Assembly: GCA_021154515.1 (NCBI GenBank)
Contig: JAJKIL010000439.1
Coordinates: 1-6,638, forward strand
DNA: 6,638 bases
Direction: 5' to 3'
From: Niastella sp.
GTDB lineage: Bacteria; Bacteroidota; Bacteroidia; Chitinophagales; Chitinophagaceae
Position 1 is the stretch's first letter. Each line of letters starts with the position of its first letter. Positions 6,436 through 6,638 of the stretch are shown here, piece after piece. The position numbers and the translations under genes were made by a program. The notes beneath the pieces are model-generated. The model was not told the origin of the DNA. It was given only the letters and a program-made list of their open reading frames with translations, and searched no databases.

Positions 6436-6638
6436 TTAAAGAAAGTATAAAACGATGAGCGTGAGCAGTTCGGCTTTCCACACCAGGCTTAACTTTTTGA
6501 CGGCGGTGTTTAACTGGTTGCGGACGGTTTGTTCGGAATTGCCGGTAGCGCGGGCTATTTCATTAACCGATAATCCGGCAAACTGATGCAGCTCATATAC
6601 CTGCTTCATTTTATGAGGCAGTGTACTTACGAGCGATC
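6436..6638 (-). CDS. ECF RNA polymerase sigma factor, C-terminal region 4 (cut by window edge)
   Basis: The last 66 residues of a sigma-70-type extracytoplasmic-function factor are visible; the start and region 2 lie beyond the right edge. LPHKMKQVYELHQFAGLSVN, then EIARATGNSEQTVRNQLN and TAVKKL, match the sigma-70 region 4 helix-turn-helix, which reads the -35 promoter element. The recognition helix is about SEQTVRNQLNTAVKKL. The protein ends with an unusually hydrophobic tail, ELLTLIVLYFL, just before the TAA stop. The gene sits 73 bp before fecR on the same strand, the standard sigma/anti-sigma arrangement. It is expected to activate the susCD genes downstream and perhaps itself. The intervening 73 bp contain an A-rich run but no convincing terminator. 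Confidence 0.9.
   Translation of the reverse strand, partial: SLVSTLPHKMKQVYELHQFAGLSVNEIARATGNSEQTVRNQLNTAVKKLSLVWKAELLTLIVLYFL

Noticed and set aside
1..6638. A novel defence, mobile or CRISPR-like system
   Set aside because: No transposase, integrase, nuclease, direct-repeat array or tRNA was seen on either strand. All long genes belong to the sigma/FecR/SusC/SusD uptake class plus one phosphodiesterase-like enzyme.

Overview
The window looks like chromosomal DNA from a Bacteroidota bacterium, most likely of the Chitinophagaceae type (Chitinophaga/Niastella-like). This is inferred from a SusC/SusD outer-membrane pair, a Bacteroidota-style FecR with a C-terminal DUF4974-like domain, an ECF sigma factor, moderate GC content and A/T-rich translation starts without strong Shine-Dalgarno sequences. 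The genus assignment is a guess. No RNA genes, insertion sequences, CRISPR arrays or attachment sites were seen.

All five genes lie on the minus strand, so transcription runs from right to left. In that order they are: the C-terminal end of an ECF sigma-70 factor (cut by the right edge); a FecR-type anti-sigma factor (307 aa); a transducer-type SusC TonB-dependent receptor with an N-terminal STN domain (1136 aa); a SusD/RagB surface lipoprotein (505 aa); and the N-terminal 106 residues of a secreted phosphodiesterase-like protein of the GDPD/PI-PLC (AIM6-like) superfamily (cut by the left edge). The gaps are 73, 21, 19 and 149 bp. fecR, susC and susD are therefore tightly linked, and the phosphodiesterase gene is set apart by an A/T-rich gap with small repeats.

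The likely working model combines cell-surface signalling with uptake. SusD and SusC capture a ligand at the outer membrane. The periplasmic STN domain of SusC reports occupancy to FecR in the inner membrane. FecR then frees or activates the ECF sigma factor to raise expression of the uptake genes. If the downstream phosphodiesterase belongs to the same system, the substrate could be a phosphodiester such as a glycerophosphodiester or a phosphoinositol headgroup. That part is inference from gene order.

Overall this is a well-known type of locus. The points of most interest are the phosphodiesterase-like cargo gene, two genes that appear to start with TTG, a three-copy octamer repeat just before the phosphodiesterase start, and a strongly hydrophobic tail on the sigma factor.
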